From Oscillibacter sp. (GTDB lineage Bacteria > Bacillota > Clostridia > Oscillospirales > Oscillospiraceae), in assembly GCA_022652815.1 (NCBI GenBank), contig JALCRR010000005.1, positions 1 through 64,000 of the forward strand: a stretch of DNA of 64,000 nt. The letters run 5' to 3'. The notes beneath the pieces were generated by a model. The model did not search any database, was not told the DNA's origin, and saw nothing but the letters and a program-made list of their open reading frames with translations. Within the stretch, counting starts at the first letter, position 1; the number at the start of each line of letters is the position of its first letter. The position numbers and the translations under genes are program-made. Shown here piece after piece: positions 7,925-15,821 of the stretch.

Positions 7925-10228
7925 TTGAAAGCTGAACTCATCACATTTTTCCACATTCACCACTACGGCGCTTATTTGCAGGCCTGCGCCACCCAACGCA
8001 CCGTGGAAAGCCTTGGATGGGAATGTGAGATTCTAAATTATTATGTCAACCAAAACAACGCCCTCTTCCGGAAACCCACCGGAATTGGCAGTGCGGCGGC
8101 TGACGCCCATACGGCACTGCATTATGCGCCGCTAAAGGAGCGCTATGAGCGCTTTGAGGCGTTTGCACAGCAGAATTTGAATATTGGAAGTCACCGCTAC
8201 GAGAACCTAAACGAGCTGCGGCAAAATCCTCCGGCGTGCGATGTGCTGCTCTCCGGTAGCGACCAGATCTGGAACCCGAAAATTTTCCCAGACGGCCATT
8301 TTGACCCGGTATTTTTCGGCGCGTTTGCGCCCAATCGCAAGATCGCCTATGCGCCGTCCTTCGGAATTCCCCACATTCCCGACAGCATGGAAGATGAGCT
8401 GAAGGGTTATCTTGAGGCGTTTTCCCACGTTACCGTCCGGGAACAGCAGGGGCAGAAGATCGTCCGGGAAATCACCGGGAAAGAGGTTCCCGTGGTGCTG
8501 GACCCGACGCTGCTGCTGACACGGGAGCAGTGGAGCGCCCACGCCGCAGCGATGGATTTGCCGGAAAAATATATTCTGGTTTACTGCATCAGCAAGCCTG
8601 GCGCACTGGCACCCTATCTTGAGCGGCTGGCGCAGGAGACGGGACTGCCTGTGGTGCAGCTTTGCGGCATTCGCCAAAAGGTCTGCCCCAAGGCACAGCG
8701 CATTCTCTCCGCCGGTCCGGCTGAATTTTTGGGATTGTTCCGGGGAGCCAGCTACGTTTGCACAAACTCCTTCCACGGCACAGTTTTTTCCGTGCAGTTT
8801 GGAAAGCCGTTCTTTACGGCGGTGGCACCCATGGAGATGGCTGCGCCGGAATCCTCCCGGACGTACAGCCTGCTTTCTTCTCTGGGTCTTGAAAAGCGGA
8901 TTATTGGCAAGGGCGACTCTGCCGGCATTGATGATCCCATTGACTGGGCTGCCGTGGAGGCACGCCTGACCGAGCGCCGGGCGGAATCTTTGAATGATCT
9001 GCGGTGCGCGCTGGAAAATCAACCGTTGGAAAACCGCGGAGAAGAAAATCCTGCGATTCGGGAAAATCCCCTGCCGCGGCTTGCCTCCCGCAGCACCTGC
9101 ACCGGCTGTACGGCCTGCGCCAACGGCTGCCCCAAGGATGCAATTACCATGACGCGGGACAAGGAGGGCTTTGCCTATCCGGAGGTTGACGGCGCGAAAT
9201 GCGTTCGCTGCGGACACTGCACCGCAATTTGCCCCATTCTGCATCCCCGGGAGGCAGCACCGCTGCCGGCGGTGTATGCAGCCTGGAACAAGGACGACAC
9301 CATTCGCAAGGACTCCACCTCCGGCGGCATGTTTTCCGTTCTGGCAGAGGATACGCTGGACATGGGCGGCGTGGTATTTGGTGCGGTTCTGGACAACAAG
9401 ATGCATCTGCGGCACACGGCGTGCTTTAAAAAAGAGGATCTCCGCCATCTGCGGGGAGCCAAGTATGTCCAAAGCGATCTGGGGGAAACGTTCCGGGAAA
9501 TTCGCGAATTGCTGAAGGTGCGCCCAGTGCTGTTTTCCGGCACACCGTGCCAGGTGGACGGCCTGTACCGGTTCCTCGGCTCCAGACCGGAAAATCTGAC
9601 GACGTGCGACCTGGTGTGCCACGGCGTGCCCTCTCCCGGCGTGTGGGAGGATTATATCGCCAATTTGCAGGCGCAGAAGAAAAAGTCTTTGCAGACAGTC
9701 CGGTTCCGTAACAAGGTCACGGGCTGGATGGACAGCCACTTTACGCTGCTCTATAAGGACGGCTCCGTAGATTCCGCGCCGCTTTACCATACGGAGTATG
9801 GCCGGGCGTTTGGCAGATCGCTCTTCCTGCGGCCCAGCTGCTTCCACTGCCCCTACACCTCCATGACTCGGCCGGGGGATTTTACCCTGGGCGACTTCTG
9901 GGGACTGAAGCCGGACGAGCTGCCGGATCAGCAGGAGAAGGGCGTTTCTTTGCTGCTGGTGAATACGCCCCACGCAAGCCATATTTTTGACCATCTGTCC
10001 ATTGGACGAAAGGTGTTTTCGCCAGAGCGCGCCATCGCGGGCAATCCGCGTCTGGCTTCGCCCACGGCGTTCTGCCCGGATCGGACGGCATTTTTTGCCG
10101 CCTATGCACTGGAGGACTTTCCGGCGGTTCGGAAAAAGTTCTTCCGTATGCCGCCGCTTCCCGTACAGGCGGCATCCCGCATTCTTTCGCCCGAGCTAAA
10201 GGCAAAGCTGCGCAAGCGATTGAAGTAA
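7925..10228 (+). CDS. Three-part fusion: polysaccharide pyruvyltransferase + 2x[4Fe-4S] ferredoxin + FrhB-like (F420 hydrogenase beta) domain
   Basis: 767 aa from a TTG at 7925 behind AAGGAAG. Residues ~1-350 match the polysaccharide pyruvyltransferase family (FFHIHHYGAYLQA, LLSGSDQIWNP, YAPSFG, CTNSFHGTVFS). Residues ~390-440 carry two clusters, C392-x2-C395-x2-C398-x3-C402-P and C426-x2-C429-x2-C432-x3-C436-P. The remainder (~445-760) has the FrhB pattern: STSGGMFSVLAE, GTPCQVDGLYRFL, CDLVCHGVPS, ending in an extra Cys pair (CFHCPY) and GDFTLGDFWG. FrhB-like proteins carry flavin and Fe-S for electron transfer. In gut anaerobes the two parts are often neighbouring genes in surface-glycan clusters; here they are one polypeptide outside any glycan cluster. 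The reaction is unknown; redox-dependent modification of a glycan is plausible inference. Confidence 0.8.
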   Translation: MKAELITFFHIHHYGAYLQACATQRTVESLGWECEILNYYVNQNNALFRKPTGIGSAAADAHTALHYAPLKERYERFEAFAQQNLNIGSHRYENLNELRQNPPACDVLLSGSDQIWNPKIFPDGHFDPVFFGAFAPNRKIAYAPSFGIPHIPDSMEDELKGYLEAFSHVTVREQQGQKIVREITGKEVPVVLDPTLLLTREQWSAHAAAMDLPEKYILVYCISKPGALAPYLERLAQETGLPVVQLCGIRQKVCPKAQRILSAGPAEFLGLFRGASYVCTNSFHGTVFSVQFGKPFFTAVAPMEMAAPESSRTYSLLSSLGLEKRIIGKGDSAGIDDPIDWAAVEARLTERRAESLNDLRCALENQPLENRGEENPAIRENPLPRLASRSTCTGCTACANGCPKDAITMTRDKEGFAYPEVDGAKCVRCGHCTAICPILHPREAAPLPAVYAAWNKDDTIRKDSTSGGMFSVLAEDTLDMGGVVFGAVLDNKMHLRHTACFKKEDLRHLRGAKYVQSDLGETFREIRELLKVRPVLFSGTPCQVDGLYRFLGSRPENLTTCDLVCHGVPSPGVWEDYIANLQAQKKKSLQTVRFRNKVTGWMDSHFTLLYKDGSVDSAPLYHTEYGRAFGRSLFLRPSCFHCPYTSMTRPGDFTLGDFWGLKPDELPDQQEKGVSLLLVNTPHASHIFDHLSIGRKVFSPERAIAGNPRLASPTAFCPDRTAFFAAYALEDFPAVRKKFFRMPPLPVQAASRILSPELKAKLRKRLK

Positions 10229-10232
10229 GACA

Positions 10233-10262
10233 ACGGCCTCCGGTCTGATGACCGGGGGCCGT
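10233..10262 (+). terminator. Hairpin after the pyruvyltransferase-FrhB gene
   Basis: 13-bp stem (10233-10245 with 10250-10262, one G-T pair). It lacks a clear T run, so termination may be partial. Confidence 0.45.
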
Positions 10263-10349
10263 GCTGCAAAATCGAAGCATTTTGCCCATTTTATGAAAAA
10301 ATAACGAAGTACTTTTGAAAACGGGAAAAGATATTATGCACAATTTGAA

Positions 10350-10377
10350 TTGATTTTTTTGGTGAATTTGATAAGAT
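10350..10377 (+). promoter_or_regulatory. Candidate promoter of a small RNA unit
   Basis: TTGATT, 16-bp spacer, TAAGAT at 10372-10377. The predicted start (~10384) coincides with the first base of a long-range hairpin. Confidence 0.5.
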
Positions 10378-10383
10378 AAAAAC

Positions 10384-10580
10384 ATAAGGAATCGGAAACC
10401 GATGCCAATGCGGGCTTTTGAACAATGACTGTTCAAAAGGCCGATTCTTTATACCCAAAATCAGAAAGTTACCGATCTCTCCCTTCATTCGGTCCTTTCT
10501 TACAAGCGATGAGATTTGCCTCCTTGTCGCGTCAGCATTCACAAAAAGCTCCGCCTGCCAGGACGGGGCTTTTTGTTGTT
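10384..10580 (+). ncRNA. Possible structured small RNA (or attenuated leader), about 190 nt
   Basis: Between a promoter at 10350-10377 and a terminator at 10543-10574 there is no convincing protein gene. The 5' end folds: ATAAGGAATCGG (10384-10395) pairs with CCGATTCTTTAT (10441-10452), enclosing a 10-bp hairpin CTTTTGAACA/TGTTCAAAAG (10415-10424 with 10430-10439). The downstream DUF1697 gene has its own promoter after the terminator, so this reads as a separate unit. I do not recognise a known RNA family (not SRP, tmRNA, RNase P or T-box). It could be 6S-like in length, but its ends do not pair. Confidence 0.35.
10543..10579 (+). terminator. Rho-independent terminator of the small RNA unit
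   Basis: AAAAAGCTCCG (10543-10553) pairs with CGGGGCTTTTT (10564-10574) and is followed by a T-rich stretch. Confidence 0.75.
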
Positions 10581-10599
10581 TCGGGACAGGATTGTGCGG

Positions 10600-10628
10600 T
10601 TGCGGGAATCATGGAGGACTGCTATAAT
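10600..10628 (+). promoter_or_regulatory. SigmaA-type promoter for the DUF1697 gene
   Basis: TTGCGG, 17-bp spacer, perfect TATAAT at 10623-10628. Confidence 0.75.
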
Positions 10629-10691
10629 AGCGGCATTGCAGAAGATCTTTCACGACGGACGGAAAATCAAAGTGGAGGGGGTGTCACAGCG

Positions 10692-11231
10692 ATGAAACGG
10701 TACATTGCATTTTTGCGCGGGATTAATATAAGCGGTAAAAACAAGGTGCCAATGGCGGAATTGAAGAACACCTTTGAGACGCTCGACTTTCTTGAAGTAA
10801 AGACATATCTGAACAGCGGGAACGTGATTTTTTCCAGCAACGAAGATGACATGATGAATCTTACAAGCAGAATTAGGGTCATGCTAAAAAGCCGGTTTGA
10901 ATTTGACATTCCCGTTTTTGTGATGCCGAAAGATGACCTGGAAACGCTTTTGCACCATGCACCTGCGTGGTGGGGAAGTGAGAATCAAGAAATCTATGAT
11001 AACTTGATTTTTATCATGCCGCCGGCTACGTTTGCCGAAGTGTTCAATGAAATGGGTGAACCGAAGGAAGGCTTAGAAAAGATAGAAGCATACAAAAATG
11101 CGATCTTCTGGTCATTCAGCAGAAAAGACTACCAGAAAACGAACTGGTGGTCAAAGACGGCAAGCGTAAATATCAAAAACAGTCTGACGATCCGAACGGC
11201 AAACACCATTCGGAAGATCGTTGGAATGTAA
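10692..11231 (+). CDS. DUF1697 domain protein
   Basis: 179 aa. The ATG at 10692 follows GTGGAGGGGGTG; a longer open frame reaching back to 10425 crosses the promoter and terminator and is not used. MKRYIAFLRGINISGKNKVPM, LNSGNVIF and TNWWSKTASVNIKNSLTIRT are typical of the DUF1697 family, soluble proteins of unknown function that some authors connect to DNA or nucleotide binding. The gene and its flanks are visibly richer in A+T than both neighbours, which hints at recent acquisition. Monocistronic. Confidence 0.8.
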   Translation: MKRYIAFLRGINISGKNKVPMAELKNTFETLDFLEVKTYLNSGNVIFSSNEDDMMNLTSRIRVMLKSRFEFDIPVFVMPKDDLETLLHHAPAWWGSENQEIYDNLIFIMPPATFAEVFNEMGEPKEGLEKIEAYKNAIFWSFSRKDYQKTNWWSKTASVNIKNSLTIRTANTIRKIVGM

Positions 11232-11272
11232 TCGCCGTTCAACTTTCCCGTTTGCCCAGTTGATGATAAAAA

Positions 11273-11312
11273 TTTAAGGCATCACCGTTCATGCGAACAG
11301 TGATGTCTTAAA
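11273..11312 (-). terminator. Terminator of the rpsF-ssb-rpsR operon
   Basis: A long near-perfect hairpin (11273-11290 with 11295-11312, loop ATGC), followed on the minus strand by TTTAAATTTTTAT. Confidence 0.75.
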
Positions 11313-11342
11313 AAACATCCATATTGGTGAGCCGCTAAAAAA

Positions 11343-11600
11343 TTAGTCGGTCACGTAGGGCAGCAGAGCGATCTGACGAGCGCGCTTGATGGCCTCGGTC
11401 AGCTGGCGCTGATGCATAGCGCAGGTGCCGGTGGTTCTGCGGGGCAGAATCTTGGAGCGCTCGGAAACGAAACGGCGCAGCTTAGCGGCATCCTTGTAGT
11501 CAATGGACTCGCACTTCTCGGCGCAGAACTGGCAGACCTTACGGCGCTTGCCGCGGTTCATGGGGCGAGAGGGGCGTGCATTATCACGATCAAAAGGCAT
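11343..11600 (-). CDS. rpsR: 30S ribosomal protein S18
   Basis: 85 aa, typical length. Features: basic N terminus, [17 protein letters not shown] (cysteine-containing, zinc-ribbon-like form of S18), [21 protein letters not shown], and the C-terminal [15 protein letters not shown]18 sits in the platform of the small subunit and pairs with S6. Last gene of the classical rpsF-ssb-rpsR operon. Confidence 0.97.
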   Translation of the reverse strand: MPFDRDNARPSRPMNRGKRRKVCQFCAEKCESIDYKDAAKLRRFVSERSKILPRRTTGTCAMHQRQLTEAIKRARQIALLPYVTD

Positions 11601-11644
11601 GGAAACGTTCCTCCTTTATTATCAAAATGTGCGTTTTTCACGCA

Positions 11645-12103
11645 TCAGAACGGCAGTTCGCCGTCCTCTTCACTGATTTCGGCAAAATCGGAATGCCCGT
11701 CCGACGGGGCGGCAGCAGATGCGCCGCGGCTTGCCGGAGCAGAATAGGCGGGGGCGGAGCCATAAGAGGAATCCGCATTGTCTCGCTTGGAATCACCGAA
11801 ATACACGTTATCGGCAACAACCTCGGCCGAGCGGCGTTTGCCACCCTCCTTGTCGGTCCAGTCGCGAATCTGCAGGCGGCCTTCCACAACGGCCATACGG
11901 CCCTTGGTGAAGTACTTGCTGACAAACTCGGCGGTGTTCCGCCAGGCAACGATGTCGATAAAGTCCGTCTCCTTCTCGCCGCCCTGGGACTTGAAATCCC
12001 GGTCAACAGCCAGAGAGAAAGACGTGACGGCCGTACCGCTCTGTGTGCGGCGCAGCTCCGGGTCGCGGGTTAGGCGACCCATGAGAATAATCTTATTGAG
12101 CAT
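11645..12103 (-). CDS. ssb: Single-stranded DNA-binding protein
   Basis: 152 aa. The N-terminal ~105 residues form the OB fold (MLNKIILMGRLTRDPELR, WRNTAEFVSKYFTKGRMAVV), followed by a Gly/Ser/Ala-rich linker and the acidic tip DGELPF that recruits repair and replication partners. It is placed between rpsF and rpsR as in most Firmicutes, 13 bases after rpsF. Confidence 0.97.
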   Translation of the reverse strand: MLNKIILMGRLTRDPELRRTQSGTAVTSFSLAVDRDFKSQGGEKETDFIDIVAWRNTAEFVSKYFTKGRMAVVEGRLQIRDWTDKEGGKRRSAEVVADNVYFGDSKRDNADSSYGSAPAYSAPASRGASAAAPSDGHSDFAEISEEDGELPF

Positions 12104-12116
12104 ATCGATCCGCTCC

Positions 12117-12413
12117 TTATTCGCCCTTTAGGGTGATCAAGGAACGCATGATGCCATCGGTAATGCCGAGGACACGGTCCAGCTCCTTCGGGAAATCGGG
12201 CTCGCTGGTGAAGCTCATCAGCACGTAATAGCCGTCATCCTTGAAGTTGATCGGGTAGGCCAGCTTGCGGTTGCCCCACTCTTCCACTTCAACTGCGGAA
12301 CCATTCTGTTCAGCCAGGGTCTTGAACTTCGCCACCAGAGCAGCGATGCCTTCCTCACCCTGTGCAGGGTCGATGATGTAAACGACCTCATAATTGGCAG
12401 AAAGTTTTGCCAT
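12117..12413 (-). CDS. rpsF: 30S ribosomal protein S6
   Basis: 98 aa from the ATG at 12413, which is 8 bases after AGGAGG; the GTG three codons earlier abuts the site. YEVVYIIDPAQGEEGIAAL, VEEWGNRKLAYPI and DGYYVLMSF are canonical S6. First gene of the operon with ssb and rpsR. The leader is described separately; S6:S18 commonly represses this operon by binding it. Confidence 0.97.
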   Translation of the reverse strand: MAKLSANYEVVYIIDPAQGEEGIAALVAKFKTLAEQNGSAVEVEEWGNRKLAYPINFKDDGYYVLMSFTSEPDFPKELDRVLGITDGIMRSLITLKGE

Positions 12414-12442
12414 TTTTTGCACCTCCTTTTGGACTAATGGCC

Positions 12443-12520
12443 CTCACTTACCTGTGAGAGCAAGGATTTGCCTGCATACTGCAAGCTTTCTTATTATAAC
12501 GGATTTTTTGCAAATGTCAA
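12443..12520 (-). promoter_or_regulatory. Strong promoter and short leader of rpsF-ssb-rpsR
   Basis: TTGACA at 12520-12515, 16-bp spacer, TATAAT at 12498-12493. The ~70-nt leader contains a hairpin (CTCAC/GTGAG, 12458-12443) just before the ribosome site. An S6:S18-binding leader is usual at this operon, but the conserved CCG bulge could not be confirmed by eye. Confidence 0.7.
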
Positions 12521-13062
12521 GAATTATTTCCACTTTCGATGTTTTTTGAAACCATCCAGGGGCGAAGCGCATGAATACGGGGCAGGTAATGCAGCAGCAG
12601 ACTGCCGAGCAGGTAGCAGGCGATTGCCTCGCCAAGACCCACCGTAAACGCGTTAAAGGCATAGGCGGCCCAGAAAGCCTGTCCGTCCAGCGTGCAGAAA
12701 TAGGCGATTTCGGCGCCCACAATCACCATGTTGCAGATGACCGGCGGCAGGGGGGCAAGCCATCTGTTTTTGATTTTGGACGTCCAGATGGCGGCTAAAA
12801 GGGTTGCCAGCGTGCCGAAAATCCAGTCCAGCACATAGGGCGAGCCCAGCAGATTGGCCAAAAAGCAGCCCACGGCAAGGCCGGGAATGGCGGCGGGGAA
12901 GAAGAACGGCAACACGGTCATCGCTTCGGCCACACGAAGCTGAACGCCGCCGTACTGCGGGATGGGCAGAAACAGGGTCAAAGCCGCGTAGATGGCGGCG
13001 ATCACCGCTGCTGCTGTGATCTGACGGGTAGAAAAACGGGATGCATTTCCAGAATTGGGCAT
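12517..13062 (-). CDS. queT: QueT-type ECF transporter substrate-specificity (S) component
   Basis: 181 aa with five or six hydrophobic segments. QYGGVQLRVAEAMTVLPFFFP and GLAVGCFLANLLGS are characteristic of QueT, which binds queuosine precursors (preQ0/preQ1 or queuine) and works with a shared EcfAA'T energising module encoded elsewhere. Small, mostly membrane-embedded, as expected for an S component. A 100-nt leader precedes it; no classical preQ1 aptamer was recognised. Confidence 0.85.
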   Translation of the reverse strand: MPNSGNASRFSTRQITAAAVIAAIYAALTLFLPIPQYGGVQLRVAEAMTVLPFFFPAAIPGLAVGCFLANLLGSPYVLDWIFGTLATLLAAIWTSKIKNRWLAPLPPVICNMVIVGAEIAYFCTLDGQAFWAAYAFNAFTVGLGEAIACYLLGSLLLHYLPRIHALRPWMVSKNIESGNNS

Positions 13063-13133
13063 AAAAAAACCTCCATTTTTTGTTTAGAGAACGGCGGGAG
13101 TTCCCGCCGAACGAACGCCAGACACGGCGCTTG

Positions 13134-13192
13134 GACAGGGTGTGGATAACCTGTCGGGGAGCAGTATAGCATAGATCGGCATAAAAAGTAAA
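13134..13192 (-). promoter_or_regulatory. queT promoter and leader hairpin containing a DnaA box
   Basis: TTTACT at 13192-13187, 18-bp spacer, TATACT at 13168-13163. Downstream, GACAGG and CCTGTC (13155-13150 and 13139-13134) form a hairpin whose loop holds TTATCCACA, a perfect DnaA box (13149-13141). A second GC hairpin GGCGGG/CCCGCC follows near 13095-13110. Confidence 0.45.
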
Positions 13193-13220
13193 GGGGGAAT
13201 TGCCGCACGGCAATTCCCCC
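13193..13220 (-). terminator. Terminator of the dusB-sigma-anti-sigma operon
   Basis: 12-bp stem GGGGGAATTGCC/GGCAATTCCCCC with loop GCAC, followed on the minus strand by CTTTACTTTTTA. Confidence 0.8.
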
Positions 13221-13243
13221 TTGCAAAATTCGGTTTTTTATCT

Positions 13244-14047
13244 TCAGTCGGGATACACCGCGATGGCACACAGCGTGGTGGCGGCTTGATCGTCCGCGCT
13301 CACGGCATCGGAGGCGTTCAGCGCGGCAATCACCGCGTCAAAATCCTGCTCACTCAGCTCGTAGAGCGTGTAGACCTCGCCGGTGTCGGCGTCCGTTTTC
13401 TCGGCGCCTTCAAAGCCGTCCAGCGCGGTGCCGACTTGCGATGCGGGTAACCATGCCCAGCGGGCATATGTCCCTGCGCCATTGAATTCCCCACCCGAAG
13501 AGGCACCCGCGTCCAGCGCGGTTCCGGAGGTCAGCGCGGGTTGGACAGATGCTTCTTCAACATCGGAGCCTGCCGGAGCACTTTCCGCAATATTTGAAGA
13601 GGACTTCAGCGCACTTTCCGGAATGCCTGCGGTATTTGCTTCGCTGCTTGCGGCATAGCCCTCAATAGAGGCGGTATCGGCAATGGAAGCTGTTGTGGAG
13701 GCGGCTGAATTCCCGGCTCCGCCAATGGCCATCCAGAAAATGCCGATGCCAACAGCCACAGCAAGACAGGCCACCCGGGGCAGCCAGATTTTTGCCCACT
13801 GGCCGGCAGTCCGCTTTCTCGGCGCCGCATCAGACCGGATGGCGGCCATCACGCCGTCGGCAAGTCCGGCGGGAACATCCACATCCTCATCCGGAAAAGC
13901 GTCCCGCATGAGAAGAATTTCATTCACATAGGCCTGACAGCCGGGACAGGTTTGCAGATGGCTGCGCACCTTTGCAGCTTCTTCCGCCGTGCATTCCCCG
14001 TCGACAAACGCATCCAGCAGGGCGGCATATTCTTCACAGTATTTCAT
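13244..14047 (-). CDS. Anti-sigma factor with zinc-finger (zf-HC2) domain, membrane anchored
   Basis: 267 aa. The N-terminal domain carries H30-x3-C34-x2-C37 (HLQTCPGC), the ZAS-type zinc motif that holds ECF sigma factors. One membrane segment at about residues 90-110 (LACLAVAVGIGIFWMAIG region) is followed by a Ser/Ala-rich stalk and an exported domain of ~130 residues without recognisable fold. It overlaps the preceding sigma gene by 4 bases, so it is its likely cognate inhibitor. What signal the outer domain senses is unknown. Confidence 0.85.
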   Translation of the reverse strand: MKYCEEYAALLDAFVDGECTAEEAAKVRSHLQTCPGCQAYVNEILLMRDAFPDEDVDVPAGLADGVMAAIRSDAAPRKRTAGQWAKIWLPRVACLAVAVGIGIFWMAIGGAGNSAASTTASIADTASIEGYAASSEANTAGIPESALKSSSNIAESAPAGSDVEEASVQPALTSGTALDAGASSGGEFNGAGTYARWAWLPASQVGTALDGFEGAEKTDADTGEVYTLYELSEQDFDAVIAALNASDAVSADDQAATTLCAIAVYPD

Positions 14048-14688
14048 TTGCAGCCCTCCCTTTCTGCTTTTTTGGACGGAGAGTCCGCAAAAAAGTTCCC
14101 GTTTTTCACTAAAAATTCGCGAAGAAGTTTTCGCCCTCTGCTGATTCTGGATTTTACCGTGCCCAGCTCCAGCTCCAGCGTGTCGGCAATTTCATCGTAG
14201 GACAGCTGCTCCAACTCCCGCAGCACCAACACCGTCCGGTAATCCTCATGTAAGGAGGAAAGCCCCTGCTCGATGGCGCTGCGCAGCTCTTTGCGTTCCG
14301 CTTCCGATTGGGGTGTGGCGCCGGGATCGGCCACATCCAGATTCAGCTCCTCATCGTCCAGAGACGGGCCGGCAGCGGACCGATGCCGCTGCTCCTTGCG
14401 CAAAAAGTCCATGCAGGCGTTGCTGGTCAGGCGGTAAAGCCAGGTTGAAAAACTGGCGTCACCCCGGAAAAAGGGGAGACCCTGCCAGACGGAAAGAAAC
14501 GTCTCCTGGGCACATTCCTGTGCGTCGTTCGGATTGCCGCACAGGCGCAGACACAGGGCGTAGACCTTCCTTTCATACTTGTGTACGAGCGATTCAAATG
14601 CATCGTAATCGCCCCGTTTTGCCGCTGCAATCCATTGCTCTTCTTCACCGGGACATAACCCCGGAGGCGTCTGAACGTCTGAATTCAT
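14044..14688 (-). CDS. ECF-type RNA polymerase sigma factor
   Basis: 214 aa. Region 2 at ~25-100 ([51 protein letters not shown]) and region 4 at ~140-195 ([18 protein letters not shown] then [10 protein letters not shown]) are clear; sigma-3 is absent, as in the ECF class. It starts inside the stop of dusB (ATGA) and overlaps the anti-sigma gene, so all three are translationally coupled. A PrsW-type protease 33 kb away could process the anti-sigma factor, but that is inference. Confidence 0.92.
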   Translation of the reverse strand: MNSDVQTPPGLCPGEEEQWIAAAKRGDYDAFESLVHKYERKVYALCLRLCGNPNDAQECAQETFLSVWQGLPFFRGDASFSTWLYRLTSNACMDFLRKEQRHRSAAGPSLDDEELNLDVADPGATPQSEAERKELRSAIEQGLSSLHEDYRTVLVLRELEQLSYDEIADTLELELGTVKSRISRGRKLLREFLVKNGNFFADSPSKKAEREGCK

Positions 14689-15662
14689 CGCAAATCCCTT
14701 TTAATTCCTTTCGTAATCCGGTACAGATCCTCCAGCGTGTTCATCTGAACGATCTGCTCCTTATAATAATTGGCGTGCGAGACGCCCTTGAGATACCAGC
14801 AGTATTGTTTTCGGGCTTCCAGCAGGGCGATCTTCTCGCCCTTTTGCTGCGCCGCCAGCTCGATCTGCCGCACGGCAGTATCACAGCGGTCAGCAAGCGG
14901 AGGAAGCGGGGGGACGGGCTTGCCGTCCAGCACCGCCTGCGCTTGGGAAAAAAGCCAGGGATTGCCAAAGCAGCCCCGCCCGATCATGGCCATGTCGGCG
15001 CCGGTGAAGTGCAGGATCCGGGCTGCATCCTCCGGCGCAAAGATGTCGCCGTTGGCAATGACGGGAACGTGGACGGCCTCCTTCACGGCGCGGATGCAGT
15101 TCCAGTCGGCTTTGCCGCCGTACATCTGCGCCCGGGTGCGGCCATGAACCGTCATGGCGGAGACGCCGGCACTTTCCAAAGTCTGGGCAAATTCCACACA
15201 GTTGCAGTGGCCCATGTCCCAGCCCCGGCGGAATTTCGCCGTCACCGGAACGGAGACGGCCTTGACCACGGCCTCCACAATGCGCCCGGCCCTTTCGGGG
15301 TCTTTCATAAGAGCCGAGCCGTCGCCGTTGTTCACGATCTTTCCCATGGGACAGCCCATGTTGATGTCCAGAATGTCCGCACCGGAGGTCTCCAGCGCAA
15401 GCTGCGCCGCTTCTGCCATGCAGACGGGGTCGCTGCCGAAAATCTGCACCGCACAGGGATGCTCACCCGGAAAGGGCACCAGCAGCGACTGCGTTTTTTT
15501 ATCGCGGAAGCACAGCGCCTTGGAGGAAATCAGCTCCGTACAGGTGTAACCGGCGCCCAGTTCCGAACAGATCTGCCGGAAGGACGCATCGGTGACACCG
15601 GCCATGGGAGCCAGCGCCAGTTTGGATTCAATGTTTACGGTTCCAATTTGAATGGGGAACAC
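14685..15662 (-). CDS. dusB: tRNA-dihydrouridine synthase B
   Basis: 325 aa from the GTG at 15662, giving the usual N terminus ([24 protein letters not shown]). FMN/TIM-barrel motifs: [20 protein letters not shown] with the catalytic Cys, [26 protein letters not shown] and [11 protein letters not shown]. It reduces uridine in tRNA D-loops. First gene of an operon with an ECF sigma factor and anti-sigma factor. Confidence 0.93.
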   Translation of the reverse strand: MFPIQIGTVNIESKLALAPMAGVTDASFRQICSELGAGYTCTELISSKALCFRDKKTQSLLVPFPGEHPCAVQIFGSDPVCMAEAAQLALETSGADILDINMGCPMGKIVNNGDGSALMKDPERAGRIVEAVVKAVSVPVTAKFRRGWDMGHCNCVEFAQTLESAGVSAMTVHGRTRAQMYGGKADWNCIRAVKEAVHVPVIANGDIFAPEDAARILHFTGADMAMIGRGCFGNPWLFSQAQAVLDGKPVPPLPPLADRCDTAVRQIELAAQQKGEKIALLEARKQYCWYLKGVSHANYYKEQIVQMNTLEDLYRITKGIKRDLR

Positions 15663-15685
15663 CGCCTTTGCTCTGATTCTCACAT

Positions 15686-15713
15686 AGTTTACCACAGTTG
15701 CGCCAAATTGCAA
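15686..15713 (-). promoter_or_regulatory. Promoter of the dusB operon
   Basis: TTGCAA at 15713-15708, 16-bp spacer, TAAACT at 15691-15686. Confidence 0.55.
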
Positions 15714-15749
15714 ATGGGATGTTTCCTGCCTCTTTTGGGAGAACGTCCC

Positions 15750-15778
15750 TTGAACATCCGGGCATCTTGGAGTACACT
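15750..15778 (+). promoter_or_regulatory. SigmaA-type promoter for mtnA
   Basis: TTGAAC, 17-bp spacer, TACACT at 15773-15778, divergent from the dusB promoter. Confidence 0.65.
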
Positions 15779-15821
15779 AAAGCCAACGAAAAATACAAAC
15801 GATGATAGAGGAGATATACTT

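Noticed and set aside
8207-9994. 595-codon minus-strand open frame over the pyruvyltransferase-FrhB fusion
   Set aside because: It is a codon-bias shadow; all cluster cysteines and family motifs are on the plus strand.
10425-10691. Upstream extension of the DUF1697 reading frame
   Set aside because: It crosses a terminator and a strong promoter and adds no conserved residues; the ATG at 10692 has a good ribosome site.
13134-13155. preQ1-I riboswitch before queT
   Set aside because: The stem-loop resembles the first stem, but the conserved A-rich tail and the pseudoknot partner are missing. preQ1-II and III could not be excluded without a covariance search.
14313-15821. Long plus-strand open frame in front of mtnA
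   Set aside because: It runs antisense through dusB and the sigma gene, whose protein motifs are clear; mtnA has its own promoter, ribosome site and ATG at 15822.
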